A DNA stretch of 39,223 nt from a virus (IMGVR_UViG_3300020125_000394:1-39223), one strand, 5' to 3'. Shown: positions 21,804 to 29,868, numbered from the stretch's first letter. Translations and numbers: made by a program. The notes: generated by a model from the letters alone, not told the origin.

Positions 21804-22919
21804 ATGGCACTCGGCATTGAACAAATCGACGATTTCGTCAACTCAATTCACCAGAAATACTTCGGCGAGGAACAGGGGCGCGCTCAGGACATCTCCAAGC
21901 CGCTTCAGAAGTACAAGTTCGCCTCTCGCCTCTTCGACGCAGCGAAGAAGGACGAGATGAGTTCTTCCCAGTGCAAGTGGAAGATCAAGGTCCGGACGAA
22001 CGACAACTTCCAGGTCGTCGGCCTCTATCACCGGGACACGTCTGACCGGGTGAACGTCCTCGACGAAGGTTCGCTGAAGTGGGCGCTGACCACCAACAAC
22101 TACCACTACGACATCGACGAAGAAATCTTCCGCGCCGGCGGACGGCAGATTTACGACTACATCCAGGGTCTCGAAGATGACCTGATGGATTCGTTCTACA
22201 TGGGCATGGAGGATCAGTTGTTCGGCGCTGGACCGGCCAGCCCGACGCAAAGCCCGTTTCCCCCAGTCTCCCTGCTCTGGTGGATCACTTCCACGTCGGA
22301 CAGCACGACCGAGAACAACGCCACCGAAGGTTTCACCGGGCGCGAGCCGCTAGGATGGAGTTCGAGCGGCGTCGGTGGTATTTCCACGACCACGTACGAC
22401 CAGTGGCGGAACCGTGTGTTCCCCTACACGACGGTCGACCGGGATGACTTCATCGAGAAGACCATCACGTCGATGGACCTGTGCCTGTTCGAGCCTCCCA
22501 CCCAGCGCCAGGACCTCGTTCCGCAGGGCCGTGCCGACTGGGAGCTTCTGACGACCTATTCCCGCTTGGCAGCCTGCCGTCGCCTTCTCCAACTGGGGAA
22601 CGACAACATCGGAGACGACCTGGCCGCTCACTCGGGAAATGTCTATCTCCGGGGAGTTCCGATGAACTGGATTCCGGCCTGGTCGAGCGCCGCTTCGGAC
22701 AACGCCAGGACGGACGGAATCATCCTGGGGATCAACTGGAACACGTTCAAGTGCTTCTACGCCGCCGGTCGCCGGATGCGGAAGAAGAAGGCGTTCCAGC
22801 ACCCCGAGATGTCGAATGTCCGCGTCCGCAACATGGACGACTCGTTCCAACTGGCGTGCTTCAACCGCCGGGGGAACTTCCGCGGCTACTGCACGGACAC
22901 AGTGACGGAAGTTTCGTAG
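21804..22919 (+). CDS. major capsid protein
   Basis: The 371-residue protein follows the scaffold-like gene and is followed by a strong terminator, as is usual for the most abundant virion protein. It starts MALGIEQIDDFVNSIHQKYF and has mixed alpha/beta content with LFDAAKKDEMSSSQCKWKIK, then DEEIFRAGGRQIYDYIQGLE and DLMDSFYMGMEDQLF. An HK97-type fold is likely from length and order, but no diagnostic motif is visible, so the identity rests on context. Codons are strongly biased to C at third position. Confidence 0.8.
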   Translation: MALGIEQIDDFVNSIHQKYFGEEQGRAQDISKPLQKYKFASRLFDAAKKDEMSSSQCKWKIKVRTNDNFQVVGLYHRDTSDRVNVLDEGSLKWALTTNNYHYDIDEEIFRAGGRQIYDYIQGLEDDLMDSFYMGMEDQLFGAGPASPTQSPFPPVSLLWWITSTSDSTTENNATEGFTGREPLGWSSSGVGGISTTTYDQWRNRVFPYTTVDRDDFIEKTITSMDLCLFEPPTQRQDLVPQGRADWELLTTYSRLAACRRLLQLGNDNIGDDLAAHSGNVYLRGVPMNWIPAWSSAASDNARTDGIILGINWNTFKCFYAAGRRMRKKKAFQHPEMSNVRVRNMDDSFQLACFNRRGNFRGYCTDTVTEVS

Positions 22920-22931
22920 TAGTGATTTCTT

Positions 22932-22964
22932 CCTGGGGCGGTAACTTCGCCGCCCCAGGTTTTT
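22932..22964 (+). terminator. strong intrinsic terminator after the capsid gene
   Basis: CCTGGGGCGG (22932-22941) pairs perfectly with CCGCCCCAGG (22950-22959) around an 8-base loop and is followed by TTTTT (22960-22964). It lies 12 bases after the capsid stop. Later genes would need read-through or another promoter. Confidence 0.88.
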
Positions 22965-23017
22965 CAGGGACAACGCCCACCCTTGGCTGGGTTCCACGCT
23001 TTTGAAAGGACTGACAG

Positions 23018-23884
23018 ATGAATCTGACCTTCACCAACTTCGATTCCCGGCTGATTTCGCCCCGGCTGTGGAGAGGCTTCGCGCCGCCGGATTCCATGAA
23101 TCCATCGGGGTCAAGCTGGATTACCCCCAGCGGAAACCCGGCTTTCGGGTTTTTCGACAACTTCTTCACGGTTCCGACGACGACGCTGATTAGCCCCTAC
23201 CTGAAACTCGCCGGGGCCGGTTGCTCGGTCGAGCAGATTGTGGACACGGCGACTGAGAAGGGAATCATGCAGCTTGCCATCGACGGCAACGCGGCCGACG
23301 ACGAAGCGGTTCTCCAGTGGGGCCGTGGAATCGGTGCCCCGTTCCTCTTCTCGGACAAGGATCTGGTGTTCGAGTGCCGGTTCACGATGGATGCGATCAC
23401 GGCGGCGAAGTGGTCGCTGTTCGTCGGTCTGGCGCTGGCCGATTCCACGAACGGAGCCGGCATCACCGATAAGGTCTTCACCGATTCGACGGAAGTTCTG
23501 GCGACGACGTTCTCGGGCGTCGGATTCCAGCATCTCTCGGCGAACGGTGCGACGTGGGACGGAGGCTACAAGGCCGCTTCCCAGACCGCTCAGGACGGTT
23601 CGACGAAGACGAAGCTGTTGTCCCTGCACACGATGGTCGCCGGAACCTACGTGCGGCTCGGATTCCGGTATCGGGCCTACCCGAAGAAGGTGGAGTGGTA
23701 CGTCAACGGCGTCCGCCCCGGTGGACTCACCGCCCCGGCGCAGATCACGGCGACGGAAATCGCCGCGGCCACGTTCCCCGCTTCCACGGTTCCTATGGCC
23801 CCGGTCTTCGCGGTCAAGGACAAGGCCGGAAACGCGGCTTTGAACGTGAAGCTGGACTGGTGGGCCTGCGCCCAGATGCTGTAA
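23018..23884 (+). CDS. virion protein, beta-sandwich (lectin-like) candidate
   Basis: The 288-residue protein follows GAAAGGA and starts MNLTFTNFDSRLISPRLWRG. It is rich in beta strands with DLVFECRFTMDAITAAKWSL and VGLALADSTN, then TYVRLGFRYRAYPKKVEWYV and NGVRPGG. This 'strand-shape VEWYVNG' pattern resembles concanavalin-like (jelly-roll) phage proteins that decorate the head or sit in fibres. The position right after the capsid gene fits a head-decoration protein. Function inferred from pattern and place. Confidence 0.62.
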   Translation: MNLTFTNFDSRLISPRLWRGFAPPDSMNPSGSSWITPSGNPAFGFFDNFFTVPTTTLISPYLKLAGAGCSVEQIVDTATEKGIMQLAIDGNAADDEAVLQWGRGIGAPFLFSDKDLVFECRFTMDAITAAKWSLFVGLALADSTNGAGITDKVFTDSTEVLATTFSGVGFQHLSANGATWDGGYKAASQTAQDGSTKTKLLSLHTMVAGTYVRLGFRYRAYPKKVEWYVNGVRPGGLTAPAQITATEIAAATFPASTVPMAPVFAVKDKAGNAALNVKLDWWACAQML

Positions 23885-23901
23885 TCGGGTTGGAAACGAT
23901 T

Positions 23902-23936
23902 CCCCCGCCAGTCGCAAGATGCTAGGCTGGCGGGGG
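23902..23936 (+). terminator. strong hairpin between late genes (terminator-like, no U tract)
   Basis: CCCCCGCCAG (23902-23911) pairs perfectly with CTGGCGGGGG (23927-23936) around a 15-base loop. No T run follows, so it may slow or protect the transcript rather than end it. Confidence 0.55.
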
Positions 23937-23955
23937 TAACCCCAAGGATTCTCTT

Positions 23956-24852
23956 ATGACTCTCTTCCGCCCGCTGGTCCTGGCCCTGCTGCTGTTTTGC
24001 GTCCCAGGGCATTGTGCGGAGCCGAAGAAGGTCAGTATCAGCCGGAATTTCCAGGCCGACGCACAACTGAACTTGAAATCCTCCTACGAGCAGGGGGAAC
24101 CGATTCGCGTTGGCTGCACCTGCAATCCCGGGCCCGATGTGAAGCTGTCAACGGAATGGGCCTTCAGCTCCGGTCTCCAGGCCATCGACATCGACGATTT
24201 GACGAAGGACGTCTGGGCGAAGCCGGGCACCAACAAGATCAGCGTCAAGCTGAAGCTGCTTCGCACGCACAAGCTCACGGTGTTCGTTCCCGACCCCGCT
24301 TCCCCGACCGACATTACCAAGGCGAAGCTGCAGGTCATCGAAGTATTCGACGGGTACACGGAATCGGTGCTGGATGGTGAGTTCGTCCAGAAGGGAGCCG
24401 TTGACCCGGTTCCTGTTCCGCCCCCAGGACCGCCACCGCCGCCCCCCCCTCCACCGTCACCCGTGACGAGCGGCCCGCTACGGGTGATGATTCTGGAAGA
24501 GGCCGACGACCGGCGGGACAACAAGTACCCTGCCCAAGTGGTAACAGGCTACCAATCTTCCGCCGTTTTTTCCTATCTCGGTAGCCACGGTGCGGCCAAC
24601 TTCAAGCAGCCGGTCACGTTCGACGACGACTACGCAGCCGGACAACTGACCAAGGCCGGTTACACGACCGACGTTGAAGACGCATATCAGGCCGCCAAGG
24701 TTGCCAGCGGAGCGAACACGGCGGCAGCGAAGGAACCGTGGATGACGGTTCAACAGGCGGATTCGACGGGGAAATTCCAAACGGTCTACAGCGGAGAGGT
24801 CTTCGACGAGGCCCGCACGCTGAAAGTCCTTCAGAAATTCGGGGGGCCGTAG
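23956..24852 (+). CDS. secreted two-domain protein with polyproline linker
   Basis: The 298-residue protein has a Sec signal peptide (MTLFRPLVLALLLFCVPGHC with A-E following). An Ig- or beta-sandwich-like domain follows to about residue 145 (GEPIRVGCTCNPGPDVKLST). A Pro-rich linker comes next (PVPPPGPPPPPPPPPSP), and then a C-terminal domain with LRVMILEEADDRRDNKYPAQ and a KVLQKFGG end. That last region has the look of planctomycete thioredoxin-like domains, but no CxxC is present. It would be exported through the inner membrane. It is likely a partner of the papain-like peptidase that follows. Confidence 0.65.
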   Translation: MTLFRPLVLALLLFCVPGHCAEPKKVSISRNFQADAQLNLKSSYEQGEPIRVGCTCNPGPDVKLSTEWAFSSGLQAIDIDDLTKDVWAKPGTNKISVKLKLLRTHKLTVFVPDPASPTDITKAKLQVIEVFDGYTESVLDGEFVQKGAVDPVPVPPPGPPPPPPPPPSPVTSGPLRVMILEEADDRRDNKYPAQVVTGYQSSAVFSYLGSHGAANFKQPVTFDDDYAAGQLTKAGYTTDVEDAYQAAKVASGANTAAAKEPWMTVQQADSTGKFQTVYSGEVFDEARTLKVLQKFGGP

Positions 24853-24854
24853 CG

Positions 24855-25652
24855 ATGCAGATGATGTATCAATCTTCGAGCGGCATGGTCTATCCGGTTT
24901 GCGATGAGTTCACTACTCCCCCGCCGCATATCGAAGCGGGGCAGGGGCATGGCTACGCTGGCCCATCCCCCGTTCCGCTTCACGGCAGCGGACAGTTCAC
25001 GGCTTCGCTGGTCAATCCCGCCGACTATGAAGAGGCCATCAAGACCAAAAAGGACTGGATAACCACCCTCTGCGATCAGGTGGGGCTCGGCGTTAAGAAT
25101 CAGTCCAACAGCAACTACTGCTGGATTCACGCACCGACCCACGGGATGGAAGTCTGGTACGCGCTGTTCGAGGGCACGATCAAGGTGCTATCGGCTTTCT
25201 ACGCCGGGGCCATCATCCAGGGCGGCCGGAACTCGGGCGGAAGCGGCGTCACTGGTTCCAACTGGCTGATGGAGAACGGGACGTGCCTCGAATCCATGCA
25301 CCCGCCGATGAGCTTCTCGACTCGCAACGACGCTGCCACGGTAGAGAACGCCAAACTCCACAAGATTGATTCGGCCCTGGAACTTGACACCAACGACCAC
25401 CAGGCCATCATCACGGCGGTTCTGAACAACCAGCCGGTGACGGTTGGCATCCCGGCGTGGTCCCACGAGATTCTGATTACCGGGCTCGTGTTCGATAAGT
25501 CGGCCTACTCATGGAACAACGGGGTCGGCTACATCTTCGATAATTCGTGGGGAAGCGACTGGGGCAACAACGGTCGCGGCATCCTCTCGCGTTCCTATTC
25601 CCGTTTTGATGAGGCCATGATTATCACTGGCTGTACCCCCTCACTCGCATAA
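24855..25652 (+). CDS. papain-like (C1A) cysteine peptidase
   Basis: The 265-residue protein has KNQSNSNYCWIHAPTHGMEV with Gln83 (oxyanion) and Cys89 (nucleophile), WSHEILITGL with His204, and IFDNSWGSDWGNNGRGIL with Asn230. This reproduces the papain Gln-Cys-His-Asn order; the C-terminal NSWG..W..nG element is almost diagnostic. There is no signal peptide and no inhibitory propeptide of usual length. In a phage late operon the enzyme could open the cell wall or process virion proteins; phage lysins usually use CHAP or NlpC variants, so a C1A-type enzyme here is unusual. It follows the secreted protein by 2 bases. Confidence 0.86.
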   Translation: MQMMYQSSSGMVYPVCDEFTTPPPHIEAGQGHGYAGPSPVPLHGSGQFTASLVNPADYEEAIKTKKDWITTLCDQVGLGVKNQSNSNYCWIHAPTHGMEVWYALFEGTIKVLSAFYAGAIIQGGRNSGGSGVTGSNWLMENGTCLESMHPPMSFSTRNDAATVENAKLHKIDSALELDTNDHQAIITAVLNNQPVTVGIPAWSHEILITGLVFDKSAYSWNNGVGYIFDNSWGSDWGNNGRGILSRSYSRFDEAMIITGCTPSLA

Positions 25653-25662
25653 GGATTCGCTC

Positions 25663-25965
25663 ATGACTTACCTCGCTTTCCTCCAACAGCTTCTCACCGT
25701 CGGCGCTGCGAAGCTCCCCCGCGTCATCGCCTTCCTGCAGGCTGTCATGGACCTGCTCTCGCAGTTCAGTGACATCCTGACTCTGGCCCCGACTCACAAC
25801 GCTGCTGAACCGACCGCCGAAGAGGCCGGTCTGGAAGCTCGGGTGATTGCCGAGTCCCACGTTCACGGCGCGATCGGCGACGGGAGCCTGCTGCGGAACC
25901 TGTTCGCGTTCATCAACGCCCATCCCGAACTGCTGACGCTGCTTCTGACCCTGCTCAAGAAGTAA
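25663..25965 (+). CDS. small helical hypothetical protein (100 aa)
   Basis: It starts MTYLAFLQQLLTVGAAKLPR and is helical and Leu-rich at both ends (FLQAVMDLLSQFSDIL and LLTLLLTLLKK), with an Ala/Glu-rich acidic middle. The hydrophobic ends may touch a membrane. It lies in the lysis region and its stop overlaps the next tiny ORF (TAATG). No family recognised. Confidence 0.55.
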   Translation: MTYLAFLQQLLTVGAAKLPRVIAFLQAVMDLLSQFSDILTLAPTHNAAEPTAEEAGLEARVIAESHVHGAIGDGSLLRNLFAFINAHPELLTLLLTLLKK

Positions 25966-26030
25966 TGACCTCGCTTCAATACCTGTTCCTCATCTGGTTG
26001 CTGATAACCCTCTGGTGGTACAGGAAATGA
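25965..26030 (+). CDS. tiny single-pass membrane peptide (21 aa)
   Basis: The ATG overlaps the previous stop, and the frame reads MTSLQYLFLIWLLITLWWYR then K. It is one hydrophobic helix ending in Trp-Trp-Tyr-Arg-Lys, as in inner-membrane anchors. The stop overlaps the next ORF's ATG. Such tiny membrane peptides occur in phage lysis cassettes (pinholin or antiholin-like); a role here is inference. Confidence 0.5.
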   Translation: MTSLQYLFLIWLLITLWWYRK

Positions 26031-26155
26031 CCGACCTCGAACGCCTACAAGCCGAGCATGATTTAATCGAATCCAGAATCAAGGAACTGCACGCCCGGCT
26101 GGACGAGATTGACGAGGAGATGACGGCGATTCTGGCGAAGCAAGAAGCAAAATAA
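26027..26155 (+). CDS. small coiled-coil protein (42 aa)
   Basis: Starting in ATGA overlap with the membrane peptide, it reads MTDLERLQAEHDLIESRIKE, then a matching heptad run (LHARLDEIDEEMTAILAKQE). It is one continuous coiled coil. Next to a tiny membrane peptide it could form a two-part lysis accessory, like spanin or antiholin pairs, but it has no export signal. Confidence 0.5.
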   Translation: MTDLERLQAEHDLIESRIKELHARLDEIDEEMTAILAKQEAK

Positions 26156-26179
26156 CCCAAGTATGGAGGCAGCGGCACG

Positions 26180-26884
26180 ATGCTACTGGCAGAAGTGGTC
26201 GAGGCAAAATTCGTATTCCCTGAAAAGCTAACGGGCCTTGATGGATGGCTCGAAATGTTCAGTTCATTATTCAGGGAATACCCGTTGCTGGGAGTCCTGC
26301 TTTCGCTGATTGTTCTCGACATAGCCACTGGCGTACTCGCTTCCGGAATTGCCAACAAACTCTCGTCCGTCGTGTCGTACAAGGGGGTTATGAAGAAGGG
26401 AGTGATGATTCTGGCGGTCGTCGTCGCAAAGATTATGGAGGCGGTGATTCCCCAGGCTCCCCTGATGACGTTGGGTTGCCTGGGGTTCATCGGCGTCGAA
26501 CTGTTCTCCATCATCGAGAATTGCGGCAAGGCAGGGGTTCCGATTCCCGCCAAGCTGATGAGCATGTTCGAGAAGTTCAGGGCTGAGAAGATTGCCGAGG
26601 AGAAGCCTCCTACGGTAGTTCAGGTCAACGTCGATGAGTCTGTCGTTGCACCGAAGAAGTCCCCGTACAAGCGTCCGAGCGATGTGGTGATAAACGTGAA
26701 TGATAGCGGGGAAGTAAGCGTGGAAGAGACTGGGGCACACAGCGCCGTCGTCATTGGAAGCCGTTTCAAAGGTGAGAAGGGCGACCAAGGGAAGCAGGGA
26801 GAGCACGGCGTAAAGGGCGACAAAGGCGAAAAGGGTGAAACCGGAGCCAAGGGTGATAGATACCCGCCAAACAAAGGAACGTGA
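26180..26884 (+). CDS. phage holin (family 4-like) with collagen-like C-terminal tail
   Basis: Residues about 30-140 follow the Phage_holin_4 pattern. A hydrophobic LLGVLLSLIVLDIATGVL is followed by ASGIANKLSSVVSYKGVMKK, a second and third membrane segment, and VELFSIIENCGKAGVPIPAK. Holins form membrane holes that release the lysin. A charged linker follows, and residues about 198-226 are nine Gly-X-Y triplets (GEKGDQGKQGEHGVKGDKGE and on), a collagen-like triple-helix sequence, ending KGDRYPPNKGT. A holin fused to a collagen-like tail is unusual. The frame is uninterrupted. Confidence 0.85.
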   Translation: MLLAEVVEAKFVFPEKLTGLDGWLEMFSSLFREYPLLGVLLSLIVLDIATGVLASGIANKLSSVVSYKGVMKKGVMILAVVVAKIMEAVIPQAPLMTLGCLGFIGVELFSIIENCGKAGVPIPAKLMSMFEKFRAEKIAEEKPPTVVQVNVDESVVAPKKSPYKRPSDVVINVNDSGEVSVEETGAHSAVVIGSRFKGEKGDQGKQGEHGVKGDKGEKGETGAKGDRYPPNKGT

Positions 26885-26886
26885 TT

Positions 26887-27102
26887 ATGAACCTGCTTCT
26901 CGCCCAAGGGGGCATCCGAATCGACTGGAGCATCGGCAGCATCGCCATCGCTATCGTCATCATCGCGGCTGTAGTGGCCCTGGTGTACATTGCCCTGCGG
27001 CAGTTCAATGTTTCCATTCCTGCCTGGGTCGTCCAGGTGTTTTGGGTTCTGGTGGTCGCGGTCGTCGTGATCCTGGCCATCAGATTCGTTTTGAGTCTGT
27101 AG
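26887..27102 (+). CDS. small two-span membrane protein (71 aa)
   Basis: It starts MNLLLAQGGIRIDWSIGSIA after AAAGGA. Two hydrophobic segments (AIAIVIIAAVVALVYIAL and VVQVFWVLVVAVVVILAIRF) are separated by RQFNVSIPAW. It overlaps nothing but follows the holin by 2 bases, so it may be an antiholin or second holin component. The family is not recognised. Confidence 0.65.
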   Translation: MNLLLAQGGIRIDWSIGSIAIAIVIIAAVVALVYIALRQFNVSIPAWVVQVFWVLVVAVVVILAIRFVLSL

Positions 27103-27128
27103 CTCTGTCCAAGAAAGGTAGGTGATCC

Positions 27129-27314
27129 TTGAAACGCATTCTGATTCTGACCGTCGCCCTGCTCCTCGGAAGCGTGGCTGCCGTGGAAGCCGGTTGTTCC
27201 GGTGGTTCGTGCGGCGTCGGCCGGCGAGTTGCCCAGAACTCCGCGGCACGTCGTAGTGAAGGCCGTGGCCTCGCCCGGATTCGTCCGCGGAACTGGCGGA
27301 TTTTCGGAGGGTAA
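27129..27314 (+). CDS. small secreted Cys-containing peptide (61 aa)
   Basis: A TTG start at 27129 is preceded by GGTAGGTGA. It encodes a signal peptide (MKRILILTVALLLGSVAAVE then AG|C) followed by CSGGSCGVGRRVAQ and a basic, Arg-rich tail ending RIFGG. The Cys right after the cleavage region might make it a lipoprotein, though the lipobox is imperfect. Similar short CSGGSCG peptides occur in planctomycetes. A role at the envelope during lysis is plausible. Confidence 0.6.
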   Translation: MKRILILTVALLLGSVAAVEAGCSGGSCGVGRRVAQNSAARRSEGRGLARIRPRNWRIFGG

Positions 27315-27320
27315 ATCCCC

Positions 27321-27680
27321 ATGCAGTTCGACATCCACGTCCACCATCACTTCCCGACTTCTCCAGCAGAGGAATCCAGGCTCGCCGCGATTCTGGCTCT
27401 GCTGGAGAAGATTCACAAGCAAGGAGAGAAAATCATGTCCGCTGTTTCTGACTTCGCGGCGAAGGTCAATGAGGCTTTCGCCGACATCTCGACGCACGTT
27501 GATGGGCTGACGGCTGATGTCAACAGCCTGAAAGAGCAAATCGCAGCCCTGCAAAATTCGCAAGGAGCGATTTCCCCGGAGGACCAAGCATCGCTCGACG
27601 CGATTCAGGCCAAGGCGGAAGCCATTTCCGGCAAGCTGCACGACTTGGACGCCGCGACCGACACGCCACCGGCTCCGTAA
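27321..27680 (+). CDS. coiled-coil fibre-like protein (119 aa)
   Basis: It opens MQFDIHVHHHFPTSPAEESR and has a long helical region (EKIMSAVSDFAAKVNEAFAD, then LTADVNSLKEQIAALQNSQG) with heptad spacing. It ends in a Pro/Thr tail (ATDTPPAP). A His-rich start plus a coiled coil is seen in short phage fibre or tail-spike connectors. It is followed by a strong terminator. Confidence 0.6.
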   Translation: MQFDIHVHHHFPTSPAEESRLAAILALLEKIHKQGEKIMSAVSDFAAKVNEAFADISTHVDGLTADVNSLKEQIAALQNSQGAISPEDQASLDAIQAKAEAISGKLHDLDAATDTPPAP

Positions 27681-27710
27681 CACAGTACGCCCCTGACGGG
27701 GTTCTTCGCG

Positions 27711-27748
27711 CCAGCGGGTAGGAGGGAGAGCCTGCCCGCTGGTTCTTT
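27711..27748 (+). terminator. intrinsic terminator
   Basis: CCAGCGGGTAGG (27711-27722) pairs with CCTGCCCGCTGG (27731-27742) over 12 bp with one G-U pair, around an 8-base loop, followed by TTCTTT (27743-27748). A smaller CCCC-TGA-CGGGG hairpin lies just before it near 27690. Confidence 0.82.
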
Positions 27749-27764
27749 AACAAATGGAAAGATT

Positions 27765-28091
27765 ATGGCAAACATCACTAACCCAGAAGTCGTCAAGTTC
27801 GCCAACGAGAAAATTCGCAGGCTGAACGACATGCACGTTGCCCACTACCGGACGTGCAAGGAATTTAAAGCCGAATGGGACACGCTCGGATACGGGGCCA
27901 TTTTCGCCGTCAGCAACTCCGACGTGGTAGTTGATGGTGCCCCCGCTGATGGTCGCCACGCCATGACATCTTTCGACGCCAACAACGCCTACAACCGGGC
28001 CAGTGAAGTCGTTGCGGACTACGAGGCCAATACCAACACGAAGCTCAATCAGGCGAACGCCATCGCTGTGAACACTAACCCGCTGTTCTAA
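27765..28091 (+). CDS. virion-associated hypothetical protein (108 aa)
   Basis: It starts MANITNPEVVKFANEKIRRL with a helical first half (DMHVAHYRTCKEFKAEWDTL) and a second half with AIFAVSNSDVVVDGAPADGR and a helix near the end. It is followed closely by the beta-helix gene, so it may be a head-tail or fibre-related component. No family recognised. Confidence 0.6.
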   Translation: MANITNPEVVKFANEKIRRLNDMHVAHYRTCKEFKAEWDTLGYGAIFAVSNSDVVVDGAPADGRHAMTSFDANNAYNRASEVVADYEANTNTKLNQANAIAVNTNPLF

Positions 28092-28102
28092 GGTAACTAG
28101 CC

Positions 28103-29563
28103 ATCGTCCTTCCCACGATACTAATCGACAGCGGTTCCGGCAGTGATACCCAAGCATCCGGGGCGGGCCCCTCTACGGCCAAGTTTGGCACCACTGATGC
28201 CAGCACGGACGGAGCAGGGACGACCGTTACTCTCACGGCGGGAACGGATTTGAGCGGCGTAGCTACTGATGGAAGTCACGTTATTTTCCTTAACGACTCT
28301 ACAGCCGGTGCTCGCAACTTCGGAAAAATCACCGGGAGTGCAGGCAGCGGCGGGGCGACTCCAACCGTCACCGTTGCAGACGCTTTTGGGATTAACCTAA
28401 CTACCAAATCATGGGCCATCGGAGGGAAACGAGCGAGCATCGGCGGCACGACGAGCAAAAAGCTGTTTGACAACAATTCTGGCAATGGCGATGCAATGCC
28501 CGGCTGGATTGTCGAAATGCAGAGCGCCCATTCAGAAACCATTGCGGCCACATTCGACTGCCGCAGGGCAGGGGATACGACATCTGGCCGAATTATTCTC
28601 CAGGGCAAAAGCGGTGCAGCTACGCGACCCTTGCTGACGTTCTCCAACAACGGCAACTGCATTGTGCCTCGCGGAAACTATCTGACGTTCCAGGATTTTG
28701 AGTTGCAGAACTCTAACGCTACAAAAACAGCCAGCATTGCCTTTAACAACGCCACGACGGAAAAAGTCGTTATCAAGAACATTAAGTGCAGCAATTCCAC
28801 CAATAAATTCTGGAAGTTCCTTCTGAATCAAAGCCTGAATACCTCATGTGAAGTGATGGACTGCGAGATTGGAAATACGGCATCGTTCGCACTCGACTTT
28901 GGCTCTGCCGCTAACAATCTTGGTTCTATTCACATTGTCAATAACTGGATTTACAACTGTGGTGGCAACGCCATCTCGTTGGGCTCCAACGCATATTTCT
29001 CTTCGCTCATTCACGGCAACGTCATCTACAACACAACAGGCATTGGAATTTCCTACGACAACTCCCGCACCGACAGCCTGGGCGGGATGATTATTATTAA
29101 CAACACGATTGATAGTTCATCATCCGATGGAATCAAAGTCGTCACTTCCGCCGTGAGCATCGTGAGCCTTGACATTGTCAACAATATCTTGTCGAACAAT
29201 GGTGGCTACGGGCTAAACTTCGGCGCTGCTGGCCATACGGACGCACTCCTTAACGCTTACGGCCCGACGATTCGCGGCAATACGACCTACAACAATACGA
29301 GCGGAGCATACAAGAGCAACACCGCAGGGTATGCCTACAACACCTGCCCTTGGGCGAGCGGAGACAGCGGACTAAACCCGACCTATTCCGCCGCATCGTC
29401 TGGAAATTTCATGCTCGGAACAAATCTCAAGGCACAGGGCTATCCGATTGGCGGGACGCTTGCGGTGGGGACGGGAAGTTCCACGTATAGCTACGTTGAC
29501 CCTGGCGCGGCACAGCGGCAGGAATATGGACCACGCGCCCGTTACGTCATGGGAGGTTTTTAG
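28103..29563 (+). CDS. parallel beta-helix virion protein (tail-spike/receptor-binding type)
   Basis: The coding frame continues upstream of the first canonical codon (TTG 28250): PTILIDSGSGSDTQASGAGP is natural sequence for the N-terminus of such proteins. The most likely start is ATC at 28103, 8 bases after AAGGT, giving 486 residues. Past residue ~150 the sequence is a series of short beta turns (IHIVNNWIYNCGGNAISLGS, then IIINNTIDSSSSDGIKVVTS), typical of right-handed parallel beta-helix spikes that bind or cleave host surface glycans. No catalytic residues can be assigned. A canonical start cannot be found in this frame, which is noted separately. Confidence 0.75.
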   Translation: MVLPTILIDSGSGSDTQASGAGPSTAKFGTTDASTDGAGTTVTLTAGTDLSGVATDGSHVIFLNDSTAGARNFGKITGSAGSGGATPTVTVADAFGINLTTKSWAIGGKRASIGGTTSKKLFDNNSGNGDAMPGWIVEMQSAHSETIAATFDCRRAGDTTSGRIILQGKSGAATRPLLTFSNNGNCIVPRGNYLTFQDFELQNSNATKTASIAFNNATTEKVVIKNIKCSNSTNKFWKFLLNQSLNTSCEVMDCEIGNTASFALDFGSAANNLGSIHIVNNWIYNCGGNAISLGSNAYFSSLIHGNVIYNTTGIGISYDNSRTDSLGGMIIINNTIDSSSSDGIKVVTSAVSIVSLDIVNNILSNNGGYGLNFGAAGHTDALLNAYGPTIRGNTTYNNTSGAYKSNTAGYAYNTCPWASGDSGLNPTYSAASSGNFMLGTNLKAQGYPIGGTLAVGTGSSTYSYVDPGAAQRQEYGPRARYVMGGF

Positions 29564-29565
29564 CA

Positions 29566-29868
29566 ATGGCTGCACCGTATAATCCTCCCGTCAAAGGCGA
29601 AGACTTCGTAATCCGAATCGCTCTGGAAAACATGTCTAGCCCCGGTTCGTTCAAGGACACCCCCACGATTGCAGCAGGGGACTTCAAGGTGAAGAAAGAC
29701 GGCGGAGCGACGGCGAACCTGACGACACTTCCGACCGCTAGCGGCATCGAAGTTACGATCACGCTCTCGGCTACCGAAATGACCGCCGATAACGTCTTCG
29801 TTCAGTGCATCGACCAGACCAGTCCGAAAGAGTGGGCCGACTTCGCGTTTTGCATCCCGACAACCTAG
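29566..29868 (+). CDS. small virion protein, beta-rich (100 aa)
   Basis: It starts MAAPYNPPVKGEDFVIRIAL after GGGAGG. FKDTPTIAAGDFKVKKDGGA and EVTITLSATEMTADNVFVQC have the alternating hydrophobic pattern of a small beta-sandwich. Position between the beta-helix and the Ser/Pro-repeat protein suggests a fibre or neck component. No family recognised. Confidence 0.65.
   Translation: MAAPYNPPVKGEDFVIRIALENMSSPGSFKDTPTIAAGDFKVKKDGGATANLTTLPTASGIEVTITLSATEMTADNVFVQCIDQTSPKEWADFAFCIPTT

Noticed and set aside
22350-22997. Minus-strand ORF (215 aa) over the capsid gene and terminator
   Set aside because: Runs through a clear intrinsic terminator and mirrors the capsid codons; no motif.
23238-23843. 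Arg/Ser-rich plus-strand ORF (201 aa) inside the virion protein gene
   Set aside because: Composition (long runs of RRR, SRR) is typical of a wrong frame in GC-rich DNA.
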